A stretch of DNA of 64,000 nucleotides from Nymphaea colorata (lineage: Eukaryota > Streptophyta > Magnoliopsida > Nymphaeales > Nymphaeaceae). Shown here one piece after another: positions 35,092 to 45,319 of the stretch. Within the stretch, counting starts at the first letter, position 1; every line of letters starts with the position of its first letter. A program made the translations under genes and the position numbers. Location: positions 4,493,205-4,557,204 of the forward strand of contig NC_045138.2 of assembly GCF_008831285.2 (NCBI RefSeq), written 5' to 3'. Below the pieces are notes generated by a model that saw nothing but the letters and a program-made list of their open reading frames with translations, was not told the DNA's origin and searched no databases.

Positions 35092-37355
35092 TTCGAACTT
35101 TACCAAAGAAAAATGCATATTACATAATTGAAAACTCCATAACATGCACTTATGACACCAGAACAAAATTGAAGACATATAGGTGTTAACAACACTAAGA
35201 CAATAACTGATTATGTGAATTAACACCAACAACTATATTGAGCACACAAATTTTGACTAGCTAGAAATAACCACAACTGACTAATATTAGCAAATAGCTA
35301 ACGTGCCTGGTTTACCAGCATCTACACAAAAAATGCAACGTTAAAACAAAAACCAATTAAGAATACTAGATTAAGAAAAATAGAGCCATAACAAAAGGAA
35401 AAGTTGGGGGGGGGGGTGTGAAAGAAGAAACGAGTTAAAAAGGAACAGAAAAATCAGAGAGGAAGGTGGCAGGAGAAAAATCAAGAGAAATGAAAACAAA
35501 GAGAAGGCATTGGCAACCCTTTTTTTTTGTTGTCTTAATTGAAAAAAGCCTTTGATACATGGAAGCCTATGTGTGACCATGCCTAGGAACATTCCGTAAG
35601 GACCTAGATTCCCTAGTTGTTTTGGCCACCTATAACCGCTATGCCGAAGCTGCCAAGGTATACTAGATAGCATAGAGATCTCAAGCGTAAGCCAAATGAG
35701 ATTGTGGTTGCATAGTGAATATATATGTTGCTTGCGAATAAATTGATAAACCTATGTCACATGGGTGCAGGTGTCAGTGTGAGTGTGGGTTGTGGCAAAT
35801 TTCAGAAAAACATGGGTGCAGGTAAGATGAGGGTGTGCAGATATCACGATATTTTCAAAAATATTGTGATATTAACGCCAAAAATAAGAAAAACGAAAAA
35901 AAGGGAAAAAGTCATGATATTTTGAAAAAATTGAGAAAAAATATGTATCACGTTATTATCGTGATTTTTTCATTTCTCTATTTTTTAGCATTGACATTAT
36001 CATAGATTCAAATATAAACTTAAACTAACTTATTTTCTTCATTTTTATTGTCATTAGAACATTCCTTTTATCACTGTTATATAGTTTTATTTATATTTTC
36101 CTATTAGTTTCTCATTTATTTCATTTATACCCAATTTTTTTTCCGAGTTTTTTCCCAAGATTTTCTCAAAAAATGCAACTTTGTTGTTAAATCCAAGAAA
36201 AATCTCGCCGATAAAAACCCGAGAACGTTATTTGTGACAATGGGGTGTGTGTGTGTGTGGGTGTGTGTGTGTGTGTATATATATACAAAGTCACATCCTA
36301 GATTCCAAAATCTGTAGCCTTTTATTTTTTCCATGTAATATACATTCTCACACACACACACACACCCCATTGTCACAAATAACGTTCTCGGGTTTTTATC
36401 GGCGAGATTTTTCTTGGATTTAACAGCAAAGTTGCATTTTTTGAGAAAATCTTGGGAAAAAACTCGGAAAAAAAATTGGGTATAAATGAAATAAATGAGA
36501 AACTAATAGGAAAATATAAATAAAACTATATAACAGTGATAAAGGGAATGTTCTAATGACAATAAAAATGAAGAAAATAAGTTAGTTTAGCTGTTAAATC
36601 CAAGAAAAATCTCGCCGATAAAAACCCGAGAACGTTATTTGTGACAATGGGGGGTGTGTGTGTGTATATATATATACAAAGTCACATCCTAGATTCCAAA
36701 ATCTGTAGCCTTTTATTTTTTCCATGTAATATACATTCTCTGGAGTCTGATTTCAGATTTTACAATCTTACTCACAACATAAGTAGGCATTAAACAAGTA
36801 GTTGTTGTATAAATAATTAAATATATGGTATATATTACATATAACATATATAAGACTGGTTTACAAAACTGGTAATACATGTATATAACTTATATAAGCT
36901 TCGTTTTTCCTAGGGAAGGTTTAAAAAAATGCCTAATCAGTTGGTAGTTGCTATTTCAGTCTCCACTGGCTTCAATGTCTATGGCTTATAATGGGACAGG
37001 TTTAGGATGATTTTTTGTGCTGGTCAAATCATGCTGTATGGACTGTGGAATTGGATCCATTGATGTAACAATGCTGGTCAATGAATTGATTTTTCCTCTT
37101 CTTGCAAGGTCCATAGGTTTCAGAAAATCTATTTATTGTTACAAACTTACAATCAATCTCTTAAATTTAATTTTCCATCAAAACCTTAACAGGCAAGGTT
37201 CGCCTTATTAGGACATCTGAAGGCATCAGCAGTGCTTCACTTGATGACCTAAGTAAGATTCTTATTCCTTTAATTGTTGTCATGCTTTTAGCCGCTTTGC
37301 AGTTGTAACTATAATATCATAATGATTATTGCTCCCAGGAGAAGGCTTATTTTAG
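32826..37355 (+). CDS. Mitochondrial single-stranded DNA-binding protein (SSB/OB-fold), 5' exon not resolved
   Basis: Binds single-stranded DNA in organelle DNA replication and repair; the closest plant family is the nuclear-encoded mitochondrial SSB. Exons are 32826-33072, 33184-33392, 33576-33676, 37193-37252 and 37339-37355. All join in frame, ending with TAG at 37353-37355, and give 210 residues beyond the missing first exon. The OB-fold core is clear: KGWNFRGVHR, then GRLGQAPVQKILRNGRTV, TVGTGGMFDQR, WHRIVVHNEALG, SPVYVEGDIETR and IRRDGKVRLI. The C-terminus DDLREGLF closes the protein as in plant relatives. The acidic and basic stretch before GVDPKKGW is the usual poorly conserved region. 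The exon at 32826 opens mid-codon and has no in-frame ATG before the core, so the start and most of the targeting peptide lie upstream. Intron 33677-37192 is unusually long (3.5 kb) and full of repeats. The product is firm; the 5' end is not. Confidence 0.9.
35835..36243 (+). repeat. Family B repeat, best full-length copy
   Basis: It opens with a self-complementary ATATCACGATATTTTC...TATTGTGATAT hairpin at about 35841-35872. It continues through AAAAAGTCATGATATTTTG and TATTAGTTTCTCATTTATTT, and closes with TCTCGCCGATAAAAACCCG and GAACGTTATTTGTGACAATG. About 400 bp, no coding capacity. Its right part forms the left arm of the inverted repeat at 36021-36589. Confidence 0.6.
36021..36740. repeat. 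Near-perfect 240-bp inverted repeat with a third direct copy, in an SSB intron
   Basis: The left arm, about 36021-36258, is the reverse complement of the right arm, about 36349-36589. By eye I find only about two differences in the compared segments (CATTCCTTTTATC against CATTCCCTTTATC, and TTTGTTGTTAAAT against TTTGCTGTTAAAT). The 90-base loop holds CAAAGTCACATCC and CTGTAGCCTTTTATTTTTTC. A third copy of the arm end plus the whole loop follows in direct orientation at 36591-36740, again almost identical. The GT/CA microsatellite forms the inner tip of the stem. In the sense pre-mRNA this would fold into a stem of over 200 base pairs. Confidence 0.9.
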
Positions 37356-37575
37356 ACTGTGGCATGATCAAGCATGGTAACATGGTACGGGCTTGGTTAT
37401 TTGTGACGGCACTTCATTGCAGCGATGACAGCCACCAAGATTTTGATATGTTTGTATTGTTGAATCCATATTCTAAGTTCATCGGGCAGTGTTAAAGAGA
37501 GTGATCATGGTGTTTACTTTTGTAATGACAGGTCCACTAATTTCTGCAAAACAGTTGCTTGCACATGCACACTCA

Positions 37576-37641
<66 letters not shown>

Positions 37642-39103
37642 TGAAGGCTATGCGTTTGCTACTCTTCGTTACCTGCACATAGATACGGGGAAGGCATACT
37701 TTTCTTTCTAGTCGGCATCCATCAAGATCATGGTCGCTGTTCAAAAGAGATTTGCCACTCCATCAAGAGAGAGGGGCCATATATTTGTTGTATATCATTT
37801 GTCTAGATGAAGATAGGTGATCTGAGGGCTAAGCAGATAATTACCGAGCATGCTAACAGTACTGTGCCCCAAGTAACCTTTCCAACCTTAAGGCCAAAGT
37901 TCACACGTCTATCTAGGTGGTGGAGTTCATTTTGATGCAACTTCCGTATTCATGCCACTGCTAACTGATGAGAACTGCTTCTCTTTGTAGCCTTCACATT
38001 TTTTATATTTTTTCGATCCATATTTTACATGTTTGCAATGGCCTTGTTTTCCTGAGAAAAACCTGAACTTCTAGCTTATGAAGGTTCAGTCGTATTCTTG
38101 CCATCAACAGAGCGATATGAAATCAAAAGTCGGCGAATGTGTAAAATTTCAGTGGTATGACATTAAAAAGGTTGGATATGCATCGATGGTTACTATCGTC
38201 GCTCGTTTTCTCATGCATTTGCGCGACACCAACACATTTTATCTTTGAGCTGGTTCTTGTTTAGATTGTCGGTGCTCATATCGGTGTTGCAGAAACCTTG
38301 CCGTGCTATTAGGCTTAGGTGGACTTGAATCAAGATTCTGTGAAATGAATTTGGGGTCTCATATCATATGGAGCTAAAATCAGATCATCAGATATATATC
38401 CTGGCTCCCTATTGTGAGGGGCAAGTTACTAGAGGCTTCCTTTTCATCTTTATCTGATAAGCAAATACTCATCTCTAGGAAGCTAGCAAACTTAGCGCCT
38501 TGCCTAACCCCCACGCAGCCATTGTCCGAAGGGATCATCGACAGTGGTAATGGGAGTCGTGAAGCTTTCTTTAGTCTCACCTTTGCTTTGCTATTCCTAG
38601 ACTTTTATTGATTCCTCATCGTCAGCATAGAATGAGTTAACACTAAGGAAAAAACTGCAGCATGTGATTCTTCAATAATTGAATTTTAAAACTGTTTCTC
38701 TCTAACCCTTCTGTCGAGGTTGTGATCATGTGATCCAGCCATCAAAAGCTAAAGACTTCTGACTGAAGCTGATGCGCCCTTTGGAGAGATCAGATGACTT
38801 CATATAAGGATCATACTGGTTCCGTCAGACGAGTTTAATGAAATTCTGTGATGCACAGTAATTCTCAATATCACAGTGAAAGAAAATGGCCAAGTGAGAG
38901 CAGCAGGCCCGGTTAAAGTGATTGATGCAAGGACATGCGCTACCCACAGAAATTTAGAGGTGAAACCATGTAGCCCACAAAGGGAGGAAAGTTTTCATGC
39001 AACTTATGATACACAGTTTTCTTCGTACTATTATGGTACAGGTGTTGCTAGCTTTTAACTTCTTAACAGTGAAAAGAAAGCAACGAGAAGAGGGAGAAGT
39101 TTA
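37356..39103. other. Region between the SSB gene and the DnaJ-type gene
   Basis: Convergent 3' flank of the + strand SSB gene and the - strand DnaJ-type gene. It holds a GA microsatellite of about 64 bases at 37575-37638, broken by a G run. No coding frame with family features is visible. The frames at 38380-38611 face each other and look like random open stretches. Confidence 0.6.
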
Positions 39104-40873
39104 TCAAGAAGTAGGCATGTCTTTAAACAGTTCCCTGATGTCATCTTGTTGTTTCTTACTCAAGTGTGCAGGAAATTTTACTTGAAACTGGACCCGGAGG
39201 TCCCCTTTCTTCCCTTGCTCTTTTATGTCAGGCATTCCTTGGCCCTTAATTATCTTCTCATAGCCGGGATATATGACGTCACTCAATGCCAAACACATCT
39301 TCTCTCCTCCAAGAAGCGGTATAGAAAGTGTACATCCAGTAAGAGCCTTGACTAATGGGACTTCAATCACCAAGATCAGGTCATTTCCATCCCTCCTGAA
39401 CAAAGGATGATGCTTCTCCACTATCAAGAATACCAAGTCGGCTGGAAGCATGCCCGGCCGCTCATCACCCAAACATTCAAATGTGATCTTGGTCCCTGTC
39501 CTCCACCCGGGCTTCACTTTTATCTTCAATTTCTCCTGCTCTAGAACTGTCTTCCTGCAAAACTCACAGCAGGTTGAATATAATTACTGTAAATCAACCC
39601 CACCATGCAAGGGTTCACAAGTTTGGACATGTCCAAATTTGTAGTCGCCATACTGAAAATATTATACATCACCACTGACTAATGAACAAAACAGCTAAAC
39701 CAGCAACATAAAATATTCTCAGAACTGTAAGGTGATTTTAGGAGGATAGACTGATAGCATGAGACTTCAAAAGTGTTAGTATTCTGCTTCTTGACCGTCT
39801 CTTTTTAATGAAAAAGTTTAAGACATTCGTCGTGGAACAAATGAAAGGATGATAAGCTGCGGAAACAAGCAATAACTGAACAAAATGAAGAACATGAGTT
39901 TTCTTCTCTGTGGCGAATCTAATATAAGATAATGCAACACATGATGTTAACAAGATAAAATGAGTTCATACGTGCATGATGTATGTTCTGATTTTATATT
40001 TCATTAATTTTTTGTTTCAGAATAGCGTGGGATTCTCGGAGAATGACATCTATTATATATTTGTCAGTACTCGCCAGAGTTTCTGACTAGTCACCACTAT
40101 CTCTGATATTTGTAAAAGGCGACAGACACTATCTCTGATATTTGAAAATGTCATATCTTGTCAAAATTTAGAGCCAATGAATAATATTTGCAAAATATTC
40201 TGACATTTCAAAATATTTCAAAAAGTGCGTCATAATTATTTTGCAAGTTTTTTGATGCTTTAAAATATGTTTCAACTTTCAAGTGTAATTTTCTAAATGC
40301 CCCAGCCTTTCCTTTATATTTTTTGCGAGAAAACACTATAAAAGCGGCTGCTCAATAGCAATTCTGTCATCCTTTATAGTTTTTTGATTCAGAATTTCTG
40401 AAATTTCCACCAAAGAAGCTGGTTTTTTCTTTATTTCAGAAGATAGAAATGTCAGTGAAGAAAGTTCCTGATAAATTCAATATATTTTTTTTTTTGGTGA
40501 CTATGATCTCATCTGACTGCGAAACATAACTCAAAAGCAGTCGAGAAGGCTACAATTATCCATGAAGGTGATGACATTGATGAAGGGCATGGTGCACTGC
40601 TCACCCATTCATTCCGGTGACCTCTCTAGCGATAAGGATATTCTTGACACAGCCTTGGCAAAGCTCCTCCAAAGTGCACTCGAGTTTGCGTTCGGTGGGT
40701 GGAGCCTTGATTATGAACGTTGATTTCACACGACTGGATATGTGCCTGGCGAACGCGCTGTCAGCGGACTGATGCCTGTAAACATTGGAAGGAGAAGGCA
40801 TGCCCGAGTTTGAGGTGGTTGCCTCATTGCTTGCAGCTTCTCCACCAATGCCCCTGTACTCAAATCCGTTCAT
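39104..40873 (-). CDS. DnaJ/HSP40 C-terminal (client-binding) protein without a visible J domain, two exons
   Basis: Class B HSP40-type co-chaperone substrate-binding part. Exons are 40873-40605 and 39554-39104; the split codon GG/G joins them in frame, giving 239 residues. About 65 non-conserved residues come first, then RKLECTLEELCQGCVKN (start of C-terminal domain I), VKPGWRTGTKITF, DLVFLIVEKHHPLFRRDGND, PLVKALTGCTLSIPLL (domain II), and IKGQGMPDIKEQGKKGDLRV. The last helix (LSKKQQDDIRELF) stands where the family has its dimerisation segment. No HPD motif or J-domain helices are found upstream, and an in-frame TGA lies eight codons before the ATG (40895-40897). A splice acceptor inside those eight codons cannot be excluded, so a distant J-domain exon is possible. 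I recall plant relatives annotated only as DnaJ peptide-binding proteins, so a J-less form may be normal. Without a J domain it should not stimulate HSP70 by itself. Confidence 0.85.
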
Positions 40874-42991
40874 GATTTTTCCCGTCTTCCTTGATCAATG
40901 CCTGGAGGAAATGAAGAACCATTGACTAATGATGCCTACAGGAAAACATGCTTTGTTATGAAGTAAAAGGTTATGCCAAGAAAGAGGAGATTAAGGGTCA
41001 TATAATCATATCCATTACATAAAACATATGTTTGACCATGTAGGATTTTGGTTCTCTGATCTAAGTGAAATGGACCAACTCCAGTTTCCTGCATACTTGG
41101 AGTATTTATGATCGATCATTTAGATCACTAGCAGCATCGGGTTCGTAAAGACTGCAAGATATACATGCTGAACTAAGCCGTCTCATGAGATATAAATCAT
41201 ATTTATGTAGCGAGAGGGTTTTAATCATTTGCAAGGATATTCGAACAAGCCGCAGCTATGTTGGTTGTCAGCTTACTAATGTCCCCAATTAAAGTATCCC
41301 GCATGCTTTCTGCAAATTGCGGAATATGTGAGGCACACACACATGTACACATTTTTCTTTTGCAGTTGAAATGGAATAACCTTAAACCAATTCTCGAGGC
41401 CATGTACCATGGATTTCATTTTTGATATGGTTGACAAAAGAATATCATCAACATATATGTAAATCTCCTTTTTTCTTTTACTTTATAAAACAATTGTGAA
41501 CAGGAAGGAAACCCAGTCATGCAGATAACATTTGCCCATTAAAAGCAGGTAGAAAACATATGTACAATTGGTAGGTTAATGCACTCTAACAGTCTGATAA
41601 TTTCATTTCTTTTCCTTCTTTTTCGCCTTACTACATTAATTAGCCGGTGAGGTCAGGGAGATCCCTTACCAAAATCTGCCAAAAAAGATCTAGGTAGTGA
41701 ATTATTGACCTCCTTTTACTTCAAGGTCTTAAATCCGACCTCCTCGGAGGTAGTCGGAGTTCTGGTCGGCAACTGTTACCCAGGGTCCTATGCCAAAATT
41801 TATGCTCAAACGCTGCCTGCACATATTATTTGAACTATGCCAAAACGAAAAGGAAACTGTTTCTTTCAATATATGTCCATGAAGCCATGCGTGAATCCCT
41901 ATATATACATGTAAATGCATTCTTTGAGTGCTCCAAAAGGGAAAAAGGAGCAGGACTCAGGAGAACACAAGACAATCACATGAACATCATGTTCTGGAAT
42001 ATGGAGCATTTACATTTTACTGTACTGGAGAGTAAAGAAACAAAAAAGCAGAAAACAAAGGAGAGAAAACATACATGCTAAACAAGGAAAGCGTCGATCA
42101 TGGATTAAAAAAAAAACGAACATTTAAGGATGCGATCTTGTTTTCTTATGCATGGGCAATGCACGAGCCGCGGAAATGAAAGCCATCGAAGAGGAAGCAT
42201 CCATACACATGGTTTAAGTATGCAAGGAAAACATTCAATTCATGCATAGGAAAATAGTACCTGGCAATCTGAATTCAGCCTCCTTTTGGTGTTTTAAGAG
42301 ATGGGTAGTGCTTAGAAAACTGCCATTTTAATCAGAAAAAAAAATTCTGTAGGCTGCGTCTTTTGGTAAAGGAGAAGCCCATGAAGACGCAGAGGACCAC
42401 AAGGAAGCCTTGCAGGCCTGCGCAGAGGGAGGAAGAGGAACGATGACGATGAGGCAACGGGGGGAGGAAGGGGGAAGAGGGAAAGCGAAAGAGGAAGAGA
42501 AAGAAAGGATTGGATCCAACCAAAATGCCAAGTTTGTTGAAGGATTCAACGGATTTTAAGGCCCTCTATTAGGTAATTTCTGTTTCATTGGTAATTCAAA
42601 ACAAGTCATAGGCATGTGCCTTCTCTTTCTTTTTCATTTGTCGTTTTGTTTGAAATTGGATAAGCGTTCATGTATCAGGGAGGTTGTCAACGGATGGAAT
42701 CGGGTAACTGGATCTTCCAAATATAGTCACTCACTGTTGGCTATTTTTTCTAGGGAAGATTTCAAATGCCCACCGGAAACTTTGCAGCCAAATTTGATTG
42801 TGCATCAAAAGTTTGGATGGTTTCAATATTTCCCCAAAGTTTTTGTCACTGTTAAATCTCCGATTAGTGAATATCGATTAGCTTATCTTGGGTCAAAACT
42901 TATTACTCACAGTATATGCCCTGCTCTTATGTAACATGATTTCTGGTAAAAGCTGATGATGGTGTAAGAAATGTTCATGTTTGTTTACTTA

Positions 42992-43247
42992 GGGGGTGTT
43001 TGATAGCTTCAGATTTGAGTTTGTTGAAGATTTGAGAACCATGGATTTAATATCATACTCTCTCCTGATCCAACTTTTTCTCAAAGCAAACAGGTAAAAT
43101 AAGGATCTTAAGTTTTGATGTTAGGTCTGACTTAAGATACTTAGTTTGATGAATCATGGACTTTACCATAGCTTTTTTTTGCCACATTAACAAAAGCATG
43201 TTACATCAAATCCATGGATTTCAAATCCAGAATAATCAAACAACGCC
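42992..43247. mobile_element. Small inverted-repeat element, Tourist-like
   Basis: About 256 bp. The left end TTAGGGGGTGTTTGAT and the right end ATCAAACAACGCCTAA are inverted versions of each other, with TTA on one side and TAA on the other. The interior repeats AACCATGGATTT and AAATCCATGGATTT facing each other. No coding capacity. GGGGTGTTTG-type termini and a three-base T/A target site suit PIF/Harbinger (Tourist) elements. The two flanking triplets are not identical, so the target site may be just TA. Confidence 0.6.
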
Positions 43248-43849
43248 TAAGAGTATTGCAATTCTTAGCTTGCTTAACCTTCCCGTTGTGCGCACTTCTA
43301 AATTCTTTCATAATGTTCATGTCCTTCCAGCCATTGTGATTCAAGTGGCAGGTATGCGGATAATAATCTGAAATCAACCCAATTTTTGTAACGTTTGCAT
43401 CAATTACCCAATAGCAGATTGTGGTTGGGGTCAGACTTGGATTTGACAGATCAAATTTGATTCACACTTGGGTTGGTTCACATCAAGATTTAAGATCACG
43501 TTCAGCTAAAATCCAAATTAAGATTTTATCTTCGTGTTTACATCTAAAAGCAGGTGCCTTGAACACCTTTTATGGGATTCAATTATATGCTTTTCTGTAC
43601 ATTTTTTTTTTCTTAAGATGCAGCAATATTGCAATGATTTATTTGTATTAAGTTTCAACGGCAACTGATAGATGTGTTTGGATCTGAATTTGTATTCATA
43701 TGTACATAGCCGTTTTAGCTTACGACCTACTAGAATGCTGACTGAACTCAAGGGATTTGCACTACGGCGTGCTTGAAAATGACTTGTTGGTCTCCTCACT
43801 CTTCTCCTTATCCAGAGGGAGAGAGAAAACACTAAACTTTGTCTGGTTA

Positions 43850-44256
43850 GGATGTCAACGGATCGAATTCAAATCAGATATACCCTTAATCATATGTACT
43901 TTTTAGGATATTCACATGTTCGGATTCAAATTTGGATTCAGATACGAATAAAGAAAACTCATATCCGAATCCGAATGAGAAATCCAATTTTACAATTTGA
44001 TCTGAATTTTGAACCGGATTTTGCCAATTTTTAAAATGCAATAGAATTAGATACAATACATTTGTCTAAAAACGAATCCGATTTCAATCTGATCAGATAT
44101 TTATGTATATCTGAATCTGAATTTGATCGGATGTTATTTATTAAATCCGAATCCGATCCAATTTCTTATTCGGATATTAAAGTTTTTTTTATAGTTGATT
44201 TAATTGGATCGATTTAGTTGAATATCTGATTTAAATCGAATATATATTGACATCTC
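43850..44256. mobile_element. Family A small inverted-repeat element, flanked by TA
   Basis: Left end GGATGTCAACGGATCGAATT after TA (43848-43849); right end TATTGACATCTC before TA (44257-44258). The interior is built of CGAATCCGAT-type words like the other copies. About 407 bp, non-coding. Confidence 0.7.
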
Positions 44257-44479
44257 TAAATTCAATGGTGTAAAATGAAAACTCAAGATGCTTTGATCTT
44301 TTATCTTTCATCAAACATGGTCATATCTGTCAATACACGTTTGCTAATCTATAAATGAATTATAGTTATATATAATAAAAAAATAAAACGTATAAAATGC
44401 CAGGCTGCCTGCTGAATGAAGTGGCAGATTCAGCGTTCAACGTGAGTCAGTTACTATGAATTGACAAAAAGTGTTTTAT

Positions 44480-44890
44480 GTCTTAAAAAAAGTATATGAC
44501 ACGTGACACCTTTGTATCAGCTGTTTAAATTTGTAGCGATAGCATTTTGCGATAATAAATTAGCTGTTTAAGACTTAAAAAAACTCCTTTAAAAAAACGT
44601 TAAATTGCTAAAACACAAAAAAACACGTTTTTTTTTTCATTTAATTCATTTTTTCACTCTTTTTAATGCCAAATTATTTTTTTTCATTTTATAATTGTTG
44701 CAAATCTACTTTTTTGGTGATGTTTATGTTATTAGTTTCTCACTTATTTTATTCTCTTTATTTTTAGTTTTTTTTAATTTTTAAAAATTTATGGTATTTT
44801 TTTATTTTTTATTTTTTTTTCTTTAAAGCCGCACAAAAACCTTGCCTTTTAAAACTCAAAAAAGTTTGTTGTGACTATGTTTCAAATTAT
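44480..44890 (+). repeat. Family B repeat, diverged copy
   Basis: TATTAGTTTCTCACTTATTTT, a run of T-rich sequence, CACAAAAACCTTGCC, and AGTTTGTTGTGACTATG at the right end, in the family order. The left hairpin end is replaced by CTTAAAAAAAGTATATGACAC-like text. About 400 bp, just downstream of the resistance-type gene. Confidence 0.5.
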
Positions 44891-45319
44891 AAGAGCTTCC
44901 AGACTTTTGGTGCACAGAAGAATGAGATCTCAAGCTTGATAATTGGTGCTCTTTGTGAAAAAAGAAAAAGCTTTTTGAACAAATATTTCTCCTTTTCTCT
45001 TGCGAAGTTGAAGGCGTCTTTGTGAAACATTTCATGCACATAATTGTCAGCTCATCACTCAAAGTCAAGGTTGTTTGACTAAAAGAAATTGAGCATTTCA
45101 GTACTTCTCGATCAGCAAGATGGTTAAAACCTGATCGGAAATGTTTGATAAATCTAAAATAACATAAAACAATTCATTTTAAATTGTCATCACATTCAAT
45201 TCACGATTTTTTTTGTCTCATAAGATCTGAGATCATAATTCAAATCAAATTTGAAGAAAACCAGCTAAAAGAAAGACCTTGAACCACACGACGTGTTATA
45301 AAATTGGAGAGTCCCCATC

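Larger units (their letters stand above)
33677..37192 (+). other. 3.5-kb repeat-filled intron of the SSB gene
   Basis: Bounded by GTACGA after exon three and by AACAG before exon four, with a one-base phase that restores GGC AAG GTT. Its content includes a run of TTA triplets near 34500, AT microsatellites at about 34728-34747 and 35049-35088, a G run near 35406-35416, a full family B copy and the large inverted repeat. No exon-like sequence with SSB features is missing from the reading, so it is a single intron. Confidence 0.8.
40874..45319. other. Gene-free region between the DnaJ-type and resistance-type genes
   Basis: Upstream of the DnaJ-type gene and downstream of the resistance-type gene. 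A GA-rich (CT-rich on - strand) tract at about 42420-42510 could be a leader exon of the DnaJ-type gene, but I have no splice evidence. A Tourist-like element, a family A element and a family B element are listed separately. The + strand frame 42614-42934 has no family features. Confidence 0.5.
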
